A stretch of 64,000 nucleotides of DNA from Melioribacteraceae bacterium (GTDB lineage Bacteria; Bacteroidota; Ignavibacteria; Ignavibacteriales; Melioribacteraceae): the NCBI GenBank assembly GCA_022181065.1, contig BQMY01000116.1, positions 35,093-99,092 of the forward strand. The letters run 5' to 3'. Positions 37,216 through 46,902 of the stretch are shown here, piece after piece (the first letter of the stretch is position 1; every line of letters starts with the position of its first letter). The notes beneath the pieces were generated by a model that was not told the DNA's origin, ran no database searches, and worked only from the letters and a program-made list of their open reading frames with translations. The position numbers and the translations under genes were made by a program.

Positions 37216-39552
37216 ATGGGTAAGAAATCAAATGCATTGTCAGTTAAAAGTTCATCCGCCATGGTGAAGGCATACGCGGAGTTAAGCAGTGTTTTGGAAG
37301 AAGTTGCGCCAATTGGTCACGAAACGCATGAGACTGATATCCCGCAAACTAACAATTCCTTGAGTATCGACAAATCAGGTAAAAAATTGGCAGTAATTGG
37401 TAACGATGGTGAAGTTAATGTTTATGATATCTCGAAAAACAATTTCCAATTTATAACAAAATATTTTGTTAAAGATTTAAAACATGTCTCCTCAGAAGAA
37501 AAAGACAAATTCCTTTTTGCCACAGGGAGCGGCAATCTTTATGAGCTTGATTTAACAGAAAATGAAGTATTCGATAAAGGTCGGTTCGAGATTCAATCCA
37601 GCAAAAAATTTGATTTTGTAAGATTCCCGGGTTCACCAAATAGCCTGTTATATTACAGCGAAGAGCACTTATTACTTCTTGAAAAAGGTGAAATTAAAGA
37701 CAAAATTGAAACAGGTGCTGATCTGTCTGAGATTAAGGATATTCAGACAGAAAATAATCTTGTACTTATTCAGCTAAAAGATAGATTGCTGGCTGTTGAT
37801 TTGTTGACTAAAAAGAGAATATTCGAATTAGAAGTTGAGGGTCTTGTAAATTTCACACTTGCTGATAATCTGCTGTTTGTAAAAAGTAAAAAGGAAATAG
37901 TCCGATTTGAAATTTCCGGAGATAGTTTTAAGGAAATTCGCAGATATAATGAATCAGAGCTGATGGATAGTATAATCCCTGAGTTGGCAAGGGTTGAGGG
38001 ACAGGAGGATTTCCTTAATCCTGATATCTATAATGGTCTGGCAAGTCAGGCAGAAACATTACTGACAAACTCCAGGATAAGTTTTGTTAATGGTAAAACA
38101 ATGCTGGTATATAATTCGAGGGGTAGTTCGTCGGTTTACAATTTTTTCATTGGATCCCTGGAAGATAGAAAATTTAACGCTATTCGCTACAAGCAAAAAG
38201 AAAAAACAGAAGCAGGAGTACTCAGAATAGTCGCGACGATAATACCTTTCGATCAATTACCCAAGACAGTATCGAATTCCAGATATATATTTTCAAATCT
38301 CGATGGCATAATTGCTGCAATAGATACATCAAAGTTTGAAGTTAAATTCAGTCTGGTTCCACCGACACCTATTAATATGGGTTTCTCAACTTCACAAGAG
38401 AATGTTCTTTATTACAAACATTCATTAAACAACGAATCATATTTAACAACTCTGGATACCGAAGAGAGTTTGACGTCATTAATAAAAATACCTTCAACAT
38501 CAGGGAACGTATTTGAGATAAGTCCGGATAAAAAATATTTGCTTGTAGAAAGTAATCAGATGATCATCACGGGAGAGTTAAATCACAAATTATTCCTGAT
38601 CGCATTACCCGGTGGTGAAAATATAAGGAGTTACAGATACGATGACTGGATTTATAGTGCGGCTTTTGTTGAGGATAATTTTTTCTATATCGGAATGGAT
38701 TTTTCAGCCGTTGGGTTACATGATGCAGGTAAGCTCTATTGGAATAATTTACTTAAGAATCATAAATCCTCTTATTTGGATAAAAAAATCAGAAAAATTG
38801 CGGCTGTAATAAATGGTTCCGCTCTTATTCTCATGGATAATGATGAGTTGGCTTTTATCCACCGTACTAAATACAGATTAAGTGATTCGCACATCGGAAA
38901 AGGTAAAATTCTTGCATGGAACTATAAAACTTCCAAAGTATTGATCCAAACGGGAAATGATCTTTTCGTTTATACGCTTACCGCTGATTCACTCAGCAAA
39001 AAAAGATTGCAGGAAAATCCTTTTTCAAAAGTATTTTTGCTCTCAAATAATGGCGAGATTGTTGGGTTAATAGATAATAAAACTGTTATCTATAATCCTG
39101 AAATAGGAAATGAAATTGAAATTGACGCTAATCCAAAAGATGCGCACATTGTATTTGATGGTAATGTGCTTGCATTGGTTTTTGAGAACAAAACAGTTTT
39201 TTATTCATTCAAAACAGGTGAAGAGCTGGCAACAGTTCAGATCATTTCAGATGATAAAAATTCATCATTTTTATGGACAACACCTCCTGATCTGATTGCT
39301 AAACAGGGATGGTTTTATACTAATAATCCCAATTTAATAAAGCTATTTCAGGTTGATGGTAATGGCAATAAAATTGAGATTTTGCCTGAAAGCGAAGCAG
39401 CTCGCTCATATTTTGATTTTTTCAACAGCAAGGAAATGATCCTGGCAAAGCTCCGATCATACAATGAATATAAAAACAATCTTATGATGATGGAGACCGA
39501 GAAGCAAAATATCCTGATTGATAATCAATCACAAAAAAAATTATTGAAGTAA
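37216..39552 (+). CDS. Cytosolic beta-propeller-like protein
   Basis: A 778-residue protein with no signal peptide. After a short N-terminal segment (1-50) most of it (about 50-735) consists of repeated four-strand units such as KSGKKLAVIGNDGEVNVYDIS, TENNLVLIQLKDRLLAVDLL and FLLSNNGEIVGLIDNKTVIYN. These are typical of WD40 or other beta-propellers, perhaps two of them. The last 45 residues form a helix or coiled coil (EMILAKLRSYNEYKNN, then TEKQNILIDNQSQKKLL). No catalytic motif is visible, so a binding scaffold is likely. It begins a three-gene operon with a promoter element matching that of the caspase operon. The next gene starts 22 bp later. Confidence 0.75.
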   Translation: MGKKSNALSVKSSSAMVKAYAELSSVLEEVAPIGHETHETDIPQTNNSLSIDKSGKKLAVIGNDGEVNVYDISKNNFQFITKYFVKDLKHVSSEEKDKFLFATGSGNLYELDLTENEVFDKGRFEIQSSKKFDFVRFPGSPNSLLYYSEEHLLLLEKGEIKDKIETGADLSEIKDIQTENNLVLIQLKDRLLAVDLLTKKRIFELEVEGLVNFTLADNLLFVKSKKEIVRFEISGDSFKEIRRYNESELMDSIIPELARVEGQEDFLNPDIYNGLASQAETLLTNSRISFVNGKTMLVYNSRGSSSVYNFFIGSLEDRKFNAIRYKQKEKTEAGVLRIVATIIPFDQLPKTVSNSRYIFSNLDGIIAAIDTSKFEVKFSLVPPTPINMGFSTSQENVLYYKHSLNNESYLTTLDTEESLTSLIKIPSTSGNVFEISPDKKYLLVESNQMIITGELNHKLFLIALPGGENIRSYRYDDWIYSAAFVEDNFFYIGMDFSAVGLHDAGKLYWNNLLKNHKSSYLDKKIRKIAAVINGSALILMDNDELAFIHRTKYRLSDSHIGKGKILAWNYKTSKVLIQTGNDLFVYTLTADSLSKKRLQENPFSKVFLLSNNGEIVGLIDNKTVIYNPEIGNEIEIDANPKDAHIVFDGNVLALVFENKTVFYSFKTGEELATVQIISDDKNSSFLWTTPPDLIAKQGWFYTNNPNLIKLFQVDGNGNKIEILPESEAARSYFDFFNSKEMILAKLRSYNEYKNNLMMMETEKQNILIDNQSQKKLLK

Positions 39553-39574
39553 AATTCGAATGGAGGATATTAAA

Positions 39575-41167
39575 ATGAACTTGACTAATCACTCTACACT
39601 GGGTAATGATATTAAATCCTTGTTTGAGCTTTACAACAAAGCTGACAAGACAAAATATCCGGAAGAACAAGTAAAAAGGTACCCGAATATTTCCACGAAA
39701 CAATTTAATCTGGAACATTCGAATTCGCTCAGGATTTTCACGGATGATAATCCAAATGGATTCCCGATCTTAACGGAGATAAATCCCCAAAACTTCTTCG
39801 CATATAACGAAGATCATCAATTCTTCAGCTGGCAGGATATTTTTCGAATCGGTGAGTTCTTTCAACTCGATGCCCCGATGATAATCTTTCTTATTCTCAA
39901 ACTGGAGTATGAAAAGTATATTCACAAATTGACCCTGGAGGGCGAAAATTCATTTTCAAATCAACTTGCCGAATCAGCCAATACAAAATCGGCAGAGCTT
40001 AAAGAAATATTAACGTCCGGACAGTTTTTAAACAAACTTATTGAGCAACTATCCAATCATGGTTTCATTGGGACTGCTGAATATTTCAAAGAGATTGTGT
40101 CAAACATTTGTCTGGAAATATTTGAAAGCCGGGTAATTCACTTTTCGGTTAAATCGGAAGAATATAAAAAATATAGTGATTCGTTCAGCAAACACTTTCA
40201 GGAAGTCGATGAAGGAACCGAAAGTGAAAAATCGGAATTCTGGATAAACCGCCTGAAATGGATTGAAAAACAGAACATTCTTGTTGAAATACATCAAAAA
40301 ATTGAAGATCAGGAAATAGTCAACAGAAAAATTGAAAGTACTTGGTATGCGATTTTTGGAGACGAAGAATCTGAAATACTTTCACTTGTCCTCAAAAGAG
40401 ACCTGCTTGCAACACAAATTGAGTTGAAAGAAAAGAATCCGGAATGGAGCCTCGAAGATGTTATAGAAAAATCAAACGAAATGCAGGAAAGTTCCAGGCT
40501 TGAATATGAGGACTCAATTTCAGAAATAAAAAACTCTATAAACTATAAACCGGAAAAAGATATTCAGAATTATCCCGGTCTCCAATCAAGAGTGAGTAAA
40601 TCAGATAACAAATTAAAAGAGCTTATCAAAGAGATTTGTTTTTTAACCCATCCTGATAAACTTGAAGAAGACCCGGTTTATCAAAAGTTAACAGCTGAAC
40701 AAAAAGATGCTTTGAAGACACTCTTGAATGAAACTCTGGAGTATAACTCCAAATTAAAAAACCAAACCGATATGTTTATCGCACCGAGATCAGAAAGAGA
40801 CCTTTCCAAAATTTTGGAAAAGGTTAAATCAATTTTAAGTAATGCCGGGTTGGCAACTGATATCAAATACGAAATACCTGAAATGCCAATGAAATTTAAA
40901 ATAGTATGGTTGAAAGACGAATTAAGCACTCTCGATAGAATGATTTTAACTTCAAAAGCCAAATTAAGAAATCTGCAGAATTTTGAAGATATAAGGCGAA
41001 AGAAAGTGATATTAAATAATGAATCTCTTTGGGATGAAGTAAAAATGAAACTTAAAGGGAAAATTGAAGCACTACTCAATGAAATCAAAAAACTCGATAG
41101 TAAATTAACTGAATTGTTTGAAGATGAAGAGAATGAGGCTTGCGATGAAGTTCAAGTTGTTAAATAA
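39575..41167 (+). CDS. Helical protein with a J-domain-like HPD motif
   Basis: A 530-residue cytosolic protein. ATG 39575 is chosen because GGAGG lies 8 bp before it; an ATG at 39560 lacks one. Residues 1-330 are mostly helical and unrecognised. At about 345-395, ELIKEICFLTHPDKLEEDP followed by TAEQKDALKTLLNETLEY has the helix-HPD-helix layout of J-domains. HPD (359-361) is the motif by which J-proteins stimulate Hsp70. The last 110 residues are coiled coil with an acidic end. It could recruit DnaK to the propeller partner or the membrane protein encoded next, or it could be a degenerate J-domain used only for binding. It overlaps the next gene by 23 bp. Confidence 0.7.
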   Translation: MNLTNHSTLGNDIKSLFELYNKADKTKYPEEQVKRYPNISTKQFNLEHSNSLRIFTDDNPNGFPILTEINPQNFFAYNEDHQFFSWQDIFRIGEFFQLDAPMIIFLILKLEYEKYIHKLTLEGENSFSNQLAESANTKSAELKEILTSGQFLNKLIEQLSNHGFIGTAEYFKEIVSNICLEIFESRVIHFSVKSEEYKKYSDSFSKHFQEVDEGTESEKSEFWINRLKWIEKQNILVEIHQKIEDQEIVNRKIESTWYAIFGDEESEILSLVLKRDLLATQIELKEKNPEWSLEDVIEKSNEMQESSRLEYEDSISEIKNSINYKPEKDIQNYPGLQSRVSKSDNKLKELIKEICFLTHPDKLEEDPVYQKLTAEQKDALKTLLNETLEYNSKLKNQTDMFIAPRSERDLSKILEKVKSILSNAGLATDIKYEIPEMPMKFKIVWLKDELSTLDRMILTSKAKLRNLQNFEDIRRKKVILNNESLWDEVKMKLKGKIEALLNEIKKLDSKLTELFEDEENEACDEVQVVK

Positions 41168-42218
41168 TATTACTCTTTTAACTGACAAGCACTTGAAAGG
41201 AATCATTTTTAGTTTCCTTTCAATAATTATTTTGGTGAATTTTGTTGTATACCGGGATATCTACATAATTGGAAATTCGGAGTGGTATAAGGAGACAATG
41301 TCACTGCCGGTAATACAGTTCCTGAAAAATCTGTTTATTGCCTTAATGATCTTCTTAGCAGGTTGGTTTGGTGAAAAATACTTAAAACGGGGTGCCATAT
41401 TATTTGGCATCCTTGCTTTGATTTTTCTTGCAATCACCGTTATTACTTCAAAATTTGCACCTATGGCATGGAGATATTATTTCATTTCAAATACAAATTG
41501 GGCAATTATCTTCTTTATCCCGTTTTTCTCTAAATTGAATAGCAGTGAAGAAGAGGGCAATAAAAAGTATCTTATTAGTTTGATCTTGCTCCTGAGTTTC
41601 TTAATAGCGGCACTGTTTTCAAGATTTGCGACATTCTTTTTATTCAGCGTAATGGTTTTATTCATTTCCTTTAAAAGCGGCCCATTGAAAAAAATATCCA
41701 TGTACCAGATTGGTTTAATACTTTTTGTGTTCATGATAATTATGTTTTTTGGTTATCAGAGGATATTTGTTCACGGATTTGATTACGGCTACCTAAAATA
41801 TACAGTCTTGTCGCACACCTTCAAAGCAGGATTGTGGGGAGCTGTGGATGGGGTGGAACTACCTTCATTTAATGAAAAGGCTTCCGGATATTACCTGACT
41901 CCTTACATCAAAAACGATCTAATATTACCTCTCATAGCCAAAAACTTCGGACTGGTTTTTATTTTTACAATTCCTGTATTTATTGCAATAGTATTACTAA
42001 GTATTAACAGAAAACTATCTACCCAATTGGCAAGGATGTACCTGCTTTTTGTCTCAACTCTATTTTTTCTGGTAGTGTTGAAATACCTCTTTATTAATTC
42101 ACCACTACCTCACTACAGGATTCCATTTATTGGTTGGAACCCCGATTTCGCGCATTTTTTCGCGATGGGAGTTATTTTTAAAGACCGGTTCGCTAAAAAC
42201 GACTCAGGCGATTTATAA
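41145..42218 (+). CDS. SEDS (FtsW/RodA)-like polytopic membrane protein
   Basis: A 357-residue protein with about nine or ten membrane segments. ATG 41145, inside the end of the preceding gene, follows a GAGG. The second half resembles the SEDS glycosyltransferases FtsW and RodA: FFGYQRIF, then YYLTPYIKNDLILPLIAKNFGL, which lines up with the YLPEAHTDFIFAVIAEELG region and keeps the essential Asp (D258). LPHYRIPFIGWNPD stands where SEDS proteins have LPFISYGGS. Similarity is weak and no penicillin-binding protein is adjacent, so it may polymerise another glycan or be a non-catalytic relative. It is the last gene of the propeller operon. Confidence 0.55.
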   Translation: MKFKLLNNITLLTDKHLKGIIFSFLSIIILVNFVVYRDIYIIGNSEWYKETMSLPVIQFLKNLFIALMIFLAGWFGEKYLKRGAILFGILALIFLAITVITSKFAPMAWRYYFISNTNWAIIFFIPFFSKLNSSEEEGNKKYLISLILLLSFLIAALFSRFATFFLFSVMVLFISFKSGPLKKISMYQIGLILFVFMIIMFFGYQRIFVHGFDYGYLKYTVLSHTFKAGLWGAVDGVELPSFNEKASGYYLTPYIKNDLILPLIAKNFGLVFIFTIPVFIAIVLLSINRKLSTQLARMYLLFVSTLFFLVVLKYLFINSPLPHYRIPFIGWNPDFAHFFAMGVIFKDRFAKNDSGDL

Positions 42219-43667
42219 TGCTTGCTGAGAATATTGGAGGAAGAAGAGTTCTCTATTTTTATTTATTATTTTATTTGTCTTAAAACTGTAGATAATAATA
42301 CCTTCTTTCTCCTTTATTCTCGGTATATCGACTATCTCGAAATGTTCAAAAATGGAGTTTTTGTTTTTATAGAAAACAATATCCCACTTCGTCAGATCCG
42401 GGCACTCGGATAAGCTATTATATTTACATTCAACAACCTCAAGATCAGAATAATAATGGCTTACTTTCCCAATGCTCGTAAGAAAATAGTCTCTTAATAC
42501 CGACAGAAGATCAGCAATAATAACATTCTGGTCCTCCAGTCCGATAGCCAATCTGAACCAATGCCCCGGAATCGCCGTATGAATATCAGGTTCAAGCTCA
42601 TATTGATTAGAATATCCTTCGGCGGGAACTCTTAATAAGGTGTGAGCCTCGCCGTAAGAAGTTGCCGCAATTATTGTTTTGAATGGAAACCGATGGATTT
42701 CATTAGCGATATTTTCATTAACCGGTAAATGAAAATATATAATGCCGCTACCTCCCTTAAACTGTTGCTTCCCTGTTTCGTATGATGGATGACTTTCTAT
42801 TCCCACATAAAGTACGCGTGTTACGCATTTCAGTTTTTCAAGAAATTCAGCTATTATTCGAGCGGTATTGTTTATACGCTCCATTCGGAGTGGGAAGGTT
42901 TCCAACGACTTAATGACGGATACACAATTCTCCGGCGTGGGCACACCTCCATGCAGAGAACGCCACGATTTCAGCCTTTTTCTTACAATCCCGGATTTAG
43001 CGCTTGTCTCCATTTTAATAATAGCTGCACCCATGATCAGATCACCACGACCATTTAAATATTTTGTGATCGATTCGATTACTACATCTGCGCCATAATC
43101 AAGTGGTTTGAAGTTGTAAGGGGTAATAAAAGTATTATCCACAACTATCAAACAGTCCGGAAATTTAGATTTTACCAGGTTTATAAGTTTCTTTAAGTCA
43201 GGAACCTGCCCGGAGGGATTACTGGCACTTTCGCAAAATAACATCGATACATTATCCGCTTTTTCTATCGTATTTTTGACATAATCCAGCTTCCTCAAAT
43301 CGAGTTTCTTAATCTCACAATCTGTGATACGACTAAACTGACAGATACAGGCTTGTGTTTCTCCATAAGTTTCACTCTGAAGGAAAATCGTACTCCTTTT
43401 GGGGCAAAAACTGAACAATACCGCTGAAATCGCTGCCATACCACTTGCAAATACCACAGCCTTTTTTCCGTTGTGGATTTCAACTAACTTTTCCTCCAAT
43501 GCCTCATAGTTTGGATTGTTTCCACGAGAATAATAATATTTCGTCTCTTTTTTCCCTTCACCGGAATACCAGTGATAATTTGCTGTTTTTGCTACAAATG
43601 GAGATATTCCGTCATATATAGAAAGATTTGTTTTGCTCTTTCGATTATTATCGTCCTTCGATTTCAT
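42213..43667 (-). CDS. PLP-dependent Cys/Met-metabolism enzyme with C-terminal extension
   Basis: A 484-residue fold-type I enzyme of the cystathionine gamma-synthase / gamma-lyase family. Motifs: SRGNNPNYEALEEKL (PLP phosphate contact), ASGMAAISAVL, DNTFITPYNFKPLDYGADVV (PLP Asp) and SITKYLNGRGD (Schiff-base Lys). The family usually ends near 390-400 residues; here about 85 more (from about 400, SHYYSDLEVVECKYNS onward) form an unrecognised extension. It lacks a signal peptide although all upstream genes of its operon encode exported proteins. It starts 36 bp after the WD40-caspase gene and so is probably the last operon gene. Its end overlaps the convergent SEDS-like gene by 6 bp. Substrate unknown. 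Confidence 0.88.
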   Translation of the reverse strand: MKSKDDNNRKSKTNLSIYDGISPFVAKTANYHWYSGEGKKETKYYYSRGNNPNYEALEEKLVEIHNGKKAVVFASGMAAISAVLFSFCPKRSTIFLQSETYGETQACICQFSRITDCEIKKLDLRKLDYVKNTIEKADNVSMLFCESASNPSGQVPDLKKLINLVKSKFPDCLIVVDNTFITPYNFKPLDYGADVVIESITKYLNGRGDLIMGAAIIKMETSAKSGIVRKRLKSWRSLHGGVPTPENCVSVIKSLETFPLRMERINNTARIIAEFLEKLKCVTRVLYVGIESHPSYETGKQQFKGGSGIIYFHLPVNENIANEIHRFPFKTIIAATSYGEAHTLLRVPAEGYSNQYELEPDIHTAIPGHWFRLAIGLEDQNVIIADLLSVLRDYFLTSIGKVSHYYSDLEVVECKYNSLSECPDLTKWDIVFYKNKNSIFEHFEIVDIPRIKEKEGIIIYSFKTNKIINKNRELFFLQYSQQAL

Positions 43668-43703
43668 TTTTATCCCCCTTCTTCAGTTCGGTTAATTCGA
43701 TAT

Positions 43704-46700
43704 TCAATTTATAACACCAATCGGGAAATCCTGACCATAACCATATCCGGTAGGCATCTGCTGAAAGCTTTTATACTGTTCGGAATATTTCGGCATTATT
43801 TCCTCCACACAACGTTTTAATGATGAGACCGTAATCTTTCCTTTAATAAAATCACAATTACCCTTTATAGCTTCCAGAATAGAATATGTATATAATCCAT
43901 GACCGAGTTTAGGTTCTTCGAGTGAACTTTGAGACGCTAAACTGGATGATAGAAAATACCTGCCGCTTGCTCTTGCTAATTGAGCAATCGCGCTTTCATG
44001 GGCGGGACCTTTAAGATTAAATTCCTGAAAAACTCCTTCACTTTGGCAAGCATCAAATATAAACAACTGCTTCCGCGCCTGAATATCTCTTGAATAGTTT
44101 AATAGACTATTGCCTGAAACGGCAATGTTTTCAAGCTGTTCACCATTAGCAACCATTTTCATTACATCAACCGGAATAAAATAAAACCGCGAAGGTACAT
44201 TTTTCTCAGGAAGGCTCATTATTCCATGACCGGAATAATAGAACACGAAAACATCTTCTGCTTTTGATTCTTTTTTTATTTGTTCCAATGCACTGATAAT
44301 ATTGCTTTTATCAGCTTTTTCGTCATAAATCTTTTTTACAATTATTTTGTTAAATAATGTTTTTGCGGCAGAACCAAGCACTTTTGTGAATTCCTCTGCG
44401 TCATCAACCGCGTAATTAAGTTGGTAGTTGCGGTTTTTATATTTTTCTATACCGATTGCCAGAATATATAAATTTGGCTGTTGTTTTTTCTTTTCTTTAT
44501 AATAGACTGTAACCTCGGCTGGTAAGGAGGCTGTACGTTGTTCGTTAAAAGCTATGATACGGATTACATTTTCTCCATCAACCAAACCTATATCAAATGA
44601 CTTGGTCACAATATTTTTTCTTAATCTTGCGCCTATCCCTTTATCTGTTCCACTTATTAGACTTCCGTTATGGTAAAGCCTTACGTCATCGATTCCACCG
44701 CCATTATCAATAATTTCAGTTTTAATTTTCACAGTGCGATCCCCGGATTCATAATTATGGACGGGACTTACTATTTTTACAGTTGGGGGTTGTTTCAAGC
44801 CGGCAAGTATCGTTTCATCAGAATATTTGGAAATATCCTCTCCGTTTATCTTTGCCTGCACTATATCAGGGCGATAATATTTTTCAAATACCTGGTCAAT
44901 CAGCTTTACACTAAAACCATCTCTAATGTAAACAACATCGCGTGCAAGTTTTTCTGACCCCGAAAAATAACCTTCAGGAAGCCAAATGATTTGTTCTCCA
45001 TCCGTGTTAAAATAAACAGTATAAACTAATTCACTCTTTTCGATATCCCAACACTGAATTGAACCGTCATAATGCGAAACAAACAATCTCTTAATATCCG
45101 TGGAAATTGTTAAGTCAGCCGGAAAACCACCAGTCTTTATTTTTATAATTTTTTCATTGCTTTCAAGATCCAATACAATAACATCACCATCATAATTCGC
45201 CGCCAATAAGTAGCTATCATTGCTGCCAAGCGCTAGAACCGAAACATCTCGTTTTCCGAATGAGTATTGATTTATCAATGTTTCAGAAACTAAAGCCCAC
45301 TTTTTTATCGTATTCCCGGTTTGTCCTCCCGCAGTAAAAGCAAATGAACAGTCCTCAGTAAATACCACTCTGGGTAATAAACTGAACTTAGAAGGGTCAG
45401 GATTTTCAAATTTAAATTTCCTAACATTCATTTCCGGATTTTCACTTTTCAGATCCCAATTTCTAATATAGGATGCCCAGGATCCTGAGTAAGCTCGATT
45501 AGAATTCTTACTAAAACCAACTTCCGCTACAGTAGCATAAAGTGAATCAAATGAGTATTTACATTGCCGAAATTTTGAGCTTGCATTAAGATCCCATATT
45601 TTAATTGATTTATCAGCAGAACCTGAGATCAATAAGTTATTATCATCAGAAAACTTTACAGCAGAAACCCCTCTTTTATGACCTCTGAAATAATTTTTTA
45701 ACTCGCTTGTTGTTATATCCCAAATTTTAACTATTTTATCTGCTCCTGCTGTAGCAGCCAAAGTACCATCTTTTGAAATATCAATATCATTTATGCGAAT
45801 TCCATGAGCTTCTTTTCTCCAAATCAATCGGGTTTTCTTTAAATCCCAAAGCATTAAACAATTTTGCTTATCTAAAAGTAACTGGTTCGTTTTGCTAACA
45901 AATCTTATTGTACTGAATCCTCCGGTACTGGTTTTCTTGTAAACCTTTCTAAAATTGTTCGCATTCCAGACAGCCAGCTCTTTATTATTATTTGAAGCAG
46001 CCAGATATTTTCCATTTTGTGACAAAGCTATATGCATTATCCGATCACTACTAAATTCAACAGAATCAATGATACTTGCAGATTCGAGATCAATTTTTCG
46101 TAAAAACCCATCAGTGGCCGCACAATAAAATTCTGAATTTTCTATGTTGTATGTTACATCGACAAAATGATAATTTAATTTTGATAGATTGTTTTGAATA
46201 ATCTTTTTTTCACTAGCATCAATTATTTCAAAATAGGAATCATCTTTTGAAGATCCCGAAGATGCATAAATCCGGTTCGTAATTGGGTCATATTCTAAAG
46301 CATTAATACTGTTCAACCTGGTATCAATCGATGATATTTCTTCTCCTGTGATTAAGTTATAGAAATAATATTTTTTATTCCCTGCTCCAACAACTAAACC
46401 TCTTTCATGAAATAATAATGCTTTATGAAAAAAATCGCCCTTGGCCTCAAAAGATTGAATAAATTTGAACGATTTAATATCCCATAGATCAATTTTTGCT
46501 CCGAATGAATGAACAACTAAAAAATACTTCCCACCCGGGTCAACAATTATTTCTTTAATGCTCTTTTGTGCCTTAGACCTTTTTACCGCACCCCTGCCTA
46601 TATCCCAAAGAATTATCTGCTCATCTTTGTCGATTGCTAAAAATCTATGACTATCTGGTAACCACGCAATTGAAACTACTTCTTTTTCATGTTCCTTAAA

Positions 46701-46889
46701 ATGTTTTATAGGTTTACCTGTTAAAACATCTAATAATTTAATTCCCCAAATATTGCAATAAAGCAAGTATTTACTATCTGGAGAAAAAGCTAAAGAATTG
46801 AGATTATCTTCAATTCCATTATCTACTTTAATTTCCACTTGGGCATATAAAAACCCGACCCAAAGCAAAAGTATCAACAATGTTTTCAT
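43704..46889 (-). CDS. Exported WD40 - caspase-like (C14) protease fusion
   Basis: A 1,061-residue protein. ATG 46889 follows GGAGGAG and opens a signal peptide (MKTLLILLLWVGFLYAQ). Residues about 25-690 are WD40 repeats, with classic units such as TAGADKIVKIWDITTS and SGSADKSIKIWDLNAS, likely two propellers. A beta-sandwich-like linker (about 700-800) follows. The C14 domain (about 805-1055) begins YILAIGIEKYKN and has His about 883 (FYYSGHG) and Cys about 943 (FDACQSEG). This is a propeller-gated protease, similar in plan to eukaryotic apoptosome parts but secreted. It is in the minus-strand protease operon, 13 bp after the gene upstream. Confidence 0.92.
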   Translation of the reverse strand: MKTLLILLLWVGFLYAQVEIKVDNGIEDNLNSLAFSPDSKYLLYCNIWGIKLLDVLTGKPIKHFKEHEKEVVSIAWLPDSHRFLAIDKDEQIILWDIGRGAVKRSKAQKSIKEIIVDPGGKYFLVVHSFGAKIDLWDIKSFKFIQSFEAKGDFFHKALLFHERGLVVGAGNKKYYFYNLITGEEISSIDTRLNSINALEYDPITNRIYASSGSSKDDSYFEIIDASEKKIIQNNLSKLNYHFVDVTYNIENSEFYCAATDGFLRKIDLESASIIDSVEFSSDRIMHIALSQNGKYLAASNNNKELAVWNANNFRKVYKKTSTGGFSTIRFVSKTNQLLLDKQNCLMLWDLKKTRLIWRKEAHGIRINDIDISKDGTLAATAGADKIVKIWDITTSELKNYFRGHKRGVSAVKFSDDNNLLISGSADKSIKIWDLNASSKFRQCKYSFDSLYATVAEVGFSKNSNRAYSGSWASYIRNWDLKSENPEMNVRKFKFENPDPSKFSLLPRVVFTEDCSFAFTAGGQTGNTIKKWALVSETLINQYSFGKRDVSVLALGSNDSYLLAANYDGDVIVLDLESNEKIIKIKTGGFPADLTISTDIKRLFVSHYDGSIQCWDIEKSELVYTVYFNTDGEQIIWLPEGYFSGSEKLARDVVYIRDGFSVKLIDQVFEKYYRPDIVQAKINGEDISKYSDETILAGLKQPPTVKIVSPVHNYESGDRTVKIKTEIIDNGGGIDDVRLYHNGSLISGTDKGIGARLRKNIVTKSFDIGLVDGENVIRIIAFNEQRTASLPAEVTVYYKEKKKQQPNLYILAIGIEKYKNRNYQLNYAVDDAEEFTKVLGSAAKTLFNKIIVKKIYDEKADKSNIISALEQIKKESKAEDVFVFYYSGHGIMSLPEKNVPSRFYFIPVDVMKMVANGEQLENIAVSGNSLLNYSRDIQARKQLFIFDACQSEGVFQEFNLKGPAHESAIAQLARASGRYFLSSSLASQSSLEEPKLGHGLYTYSILEAIKGNCDFIKGKITVSSLKRCVEEIMPKYSEQYKSFQQMPTGYGYGQDFPIGVIN

Positions 46890-46902
46890 CTTACTCTCCT
46901 CC

